NCBI GenBank assembly: GCA_903912435.1
Contig: CAIWHI010000741.1
Span: 1-7,096, forward strand
Length of the DNA: 7,096 nt
Reading direction: 5' to 3'
Source of the DNA: an uncultured Bacteroidota bacterium
GTDB lineage: Bacteria > Bacteroidota > Bacteroidia > Chitinophagales > Chitinophagaceae
Shown here: positions 6,501 through 7,096 of the stretch, piece by piece
How the letters are laid out: the number at the start of each line of letters is the position of its first letter
How positions within the stretch are numbered: position 1 is the first letter of the stretch
Program-made: the position numbers and the translations under genes
The notes under the pieces: generated by a model
Databases searched by the model: none
The model's input: only the letters and a program-made list of their open reading frames with translations
What the model was told of the DNA's origin: nothing

Positions 6501-7096
6501 CCAAAGTGCAGATGTATCAGTAAGTACCGTACTAGTTGCAAGAGCAGGATTAAGTATCGTCCATACACCAAAGGGAACATCTGCTGTATCAATTATTGAC
6601 ATACCTTGACAAACAGCTAATGGACCATGAATATGTGGCAGAGGGTAAACAGTAACTACAAATAATGGAGAGGTACAACCAGTGCTTAATTTATAAGATA
6701 TCGTAGCTGTACCGGCAGCAATACCAGTAACTAAACCAGTAACTGAATCTATTGAGGCAATTAAACGATTATTACTATACCATCTGCCTCCACTCATTGA
6801 AATATGTAATGATGATGAATCACCCTGACAATAAGTTGCTGTTCCTGTTATTAAACCAGGAGTAGAATCAACCCTTACGGAATCAGTAACATAACATCCG
6901 GTTAAAGAATTGGTATAAGTAATTTGAACTTCACCGGCAGTAAATCCGGTAACATAACCAGATACATCAACATACGCACTTCCGCCAGGTGACCAAGTCC
7001 ATACACCGGAAGAACCTGCTGATGTATCTATCAAATGAATTGCACTACCTCCTATACATACAGCCGTGTCGCCTAAAATTGGTGCAGGAAGAGAAT
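3594..7096 (-). CDS. Giant Ig-repeat surface protein with gliding-motility-associated (CHU_C) T9SS type B C-terminus, 5' end cut by window edge
   Basis: 1166 codons are visible and the frame runs open through the right edge (..PAPILGDTAVCIGG..), so the start and signal peptide lie outside. A TTG at 7032-7034 could be mistaken for the start but falls inside the first repeat. Numbering from the first full codon (7092-7094), residues 1-675 are nine Big2-like repeats of 72-84 residues (ending TGC..T..VTVNPLPNPITG or similar). Residues 676-1067 are five PKD/Ig-like repeats (YxWSPA..L, ATPsvsTTYxV, fGCkDt). Residues 1068-1166 are the type B T9SS domain: WLPNTFTPNGDGVNDLF at 1074-1090, FSIYNRWGELVF, GWDGTYKG, and the end YKGDVSIVR. 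Each Big2-like repeat keeps one cysteine near its start and one in TGC or an equivalent site, 50-58 residues apart, consistent with one disulfide per domain. The protein should be exported by T9SS and displayed as a long fibre or adhesin. There is no catalytic domain. The PorP/SprF gene follows 132 nt downstream and is probably its export or attachment partner. The adhesin role is inferred from architecture. Confidence 0.92.
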   Translation of the reverse strand, partial: SLPAPILGDTAVCIGGSAIHLIDTSAGSSGVWTWSPGGSAYVDVSGYVTGFTAGEVQITYTNSLTGCYVTDSVRVDSTPGLITGTATYCQGDSSSLHISMSGGRWYSNNRLIASIDSVTGLVTGIAAGTATISYKLSTGCTSPLFVVTVYPLPHIHGPLAVCQGMSIIDTADVPFGVWTILNPALATSTVLTDTSALWTGTSVPGITGSTTIFYTVGGRCTGRWPINVFGREDIVGPRHICLGDSILLTDPLFPGTWSASNLAVDTFSTSVFGQLYGISEGTSIITYTNAAGCNAYDTITVNPFTPIFGDTAVCVGSTITLFDTTHGSLGIWSTCCLSIDTVDVVGNVFGVSAGVSIITYGLPSGCIATYTVTVNPLPNPITGPSPICQYASPIIYSVLPTTGGTWTVNPPTVASIDPVTGLINAGGYGTAVLTYTLSTGCLATDTITINANPVIGGVSNLCLGFTGHLTVSVSGGTWSSSDPLTVNISAGGIDTGLQVGSAVITYTRPTGCIQTVTINVNPLPNPITGIPVMCKLETTTFNETTPFGHWSSTPTTVATVDTSGVVTGVGAGTAVISFTIDTTGCYVTDTVLVNPLPNPITGAPGVCITFDTVLHDSSPGGLWSVSNLAIDTINRNTGRIHGFLAGTDTVYYTFTATGCKIGRSFIVYPPPTVVATPDHGAVCVGQRDTVHLTGALSYTWAPAYALATTTGPTTVATPSVSTTYTVIGTSLFGCKDTITFRLVVDTLLNHMKVIGLDSICIGACDTLRASGRDNSHFAWSPARGLNCTICDTVVACPDTTTRYTAIAIDAWGCKDSLHFTVTVNPLPILTMLENPTIVCKGTPKQLYAFGAWSYIWSPPYFLNCDTCSNPIATDTINMVYKLVGTSKYGCKDSIDVRVSVLDTNVDWASRDTIICIGGVAQLHATSHSLVGNLDIPSYEWIPAFALDDPSSPNPKANPDVTTVYSVIITENVCFKDTIPVVVRVDPIPDLHITPPSPQSVVAGTAVQLTAITTNDTIAKYFWTNGISLSCDTCFNPIATPSVNTTYHLVVVSDHGCTDSSDITINIFCDNSEVWLPNTFTPNGDGVNDLFFVSAKGISLITRFSIYNRWGELVFQTSNIQPNQPGLGWDGTYKGYVLEPDVFVYIVDAVCELGAVYHYKGDVSIVR
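3597..3893 (-). other. T9SS type B sorting domain (CHU_C / gliding motility-associated C-terminal domain)
   Basis: These are the last 99 residues of the giant protein. Key motifs are LPNTFTPNGDGVNDLF, IYNRWGELVF, WDGTYKG, PDVFVYIVDA and the closing KGDVSIVR, all diagnostic of this domain. Unlike the type A tail on the protein at 1265-2083, this tag is associated with dependence on a PorP/SprF-type partner, encoded immediately downstream. Confidence 0.93.
3894..5069 (-). repeat. Five PKD/Ig-like protein repeats (74-85 aa each)
   Basis: Residues 676-755, 756-831, 832-908, 909-993 and 994-1067 of the giant protein. The shared pattern is VC.G...L.A....YxWsPA..L, then ATPs..TTY.V......GC.D...V.V.V. 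Repeats 2, 3 and 5 of this set add a CxxC pair (NCTIC, NCDTC, SCDTC) in the middle. The fifth has lost the N-terminal cysteine (SVVAG in its place). The fourth is the longest and lacks CxxC. Low identity between units suggests old duplications. Confidence 0.8.
5070..7094 (-). repeat. Nine Big2-like Ig repeats (about 219-bp period)
   Basis: Units by residue in the visible protein: 1-84, 85-157, 158-236, 237-309, 310-383, 384-457, 458-529, 530-602, 603-675; the first may be incomplete at its N-terminus. The consensus is roughly VC.G....L.D...GG.WSS.N...A.vD..tG.VtG..AGtA.ItYT..TGC..T.TVtVNPLPNPITG. Units 5, 7 and 8 end in the identical NPLPNPITG. Unit 3 is the most divergent (79 aa, GGRCTGRW instead of TGC..T). 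Unit 5 has an extra adjacent cysteine pair (STCCLSI). Confidence 0.85.

Noticed and set aside
7032..7034. TTG as a possible start codon of the giant protein.
   Set aside because: It lies within an Ig-like repeat, has no signal peptide after it, and the same frame with clear repeat sequence (PILGDTAVCIGG) continues to the window edge.
5070..7094. The regular 219-bp periodicity as a possible CRISPR array or DNA satellite.
   Set aside because: The repeats are protein-coding in one continuous frame, the period is far too long for CRISPR, and identity is limited to linker codons.

Overview
The window comes from a Bacteroidota chromosome. The evidence is two different type IX secretion system (T9SS) C-terminal sorting domains, a PorP/SprF-family outer-membrane protein, a Bacteroidota-type promoter (TTG, 20-nt spacer, TAAATTTG), AT-rich intergenic DNA and start codons without clear Shine-Dalgarno sequences. 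Large Ig-repeat proteins with a gliding-motility-type C-terminus next to a PorP/SprF gene are typical of free-living gliding or surface-associated lineages (Chitinophagales, Cytophagales, Flavobacteriia). A placement near Chitinophagaceae is only a guess.

Layout: (1) Bases 1-870, minus strand: the N-terminal 290 codons of an AlgI/DltB-like MBOAT O-acyltransferase, cut by the left edge. (2) Bases 871-1264: a non-coding divergent promoter region with a candidate promoter on each strand and a perfect 12-bp palindrome over the expected start of the minus-strand transcript. (3) Bases 1265-2083, plus strand: a 272-aa secreted protein made of a signal peptide, one jelly-roll/galactose-binding-like domain and a type A T9SS sorting domain. 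(4) Bases 2084-2387: convergent intergenic DNA ending in a strong 17-bp-stem hairpin that can terminate transcription from both sides. (5) Bases 2388-3461, minus strand: a PorP/SprF-family protein. (6) Bases 3462-3593: a spacer with two small hairpins and no good promoter. (7) Bases 3594-7096, minus strand: a giant repeat protein, 5'-truncated by the right edge, with at least 1166 residues visible: nine Big2-like repeats, five PKD/Ig-like repeats and a type B (gliding-motility-associated, CHU_C) sorting domain.

How it fits together: the giant protein and the PorP/SprF gene behind it form a typical T9SS type B substrate and cognate outer-membrane partner pair, analogous in organisation to sprB-sprF of Flavobacterium johnsoniae. 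The likely role is display of a long, disulfide-stabilised fibre or adhesin at the cell surface. The type A lectin-like protein is a separate T9SS cargo with its own promoter. The MBOAT gene belongs to an unrelated surface or exopolysaccharide acylation unit that continues to the left. Nothing in the window requires a wholly new system. The most rewarding parts are the repeat/cysteine architecture of the giant protein, its pairing with the PorP/SprF protein, and the regulatory DNA between genes.
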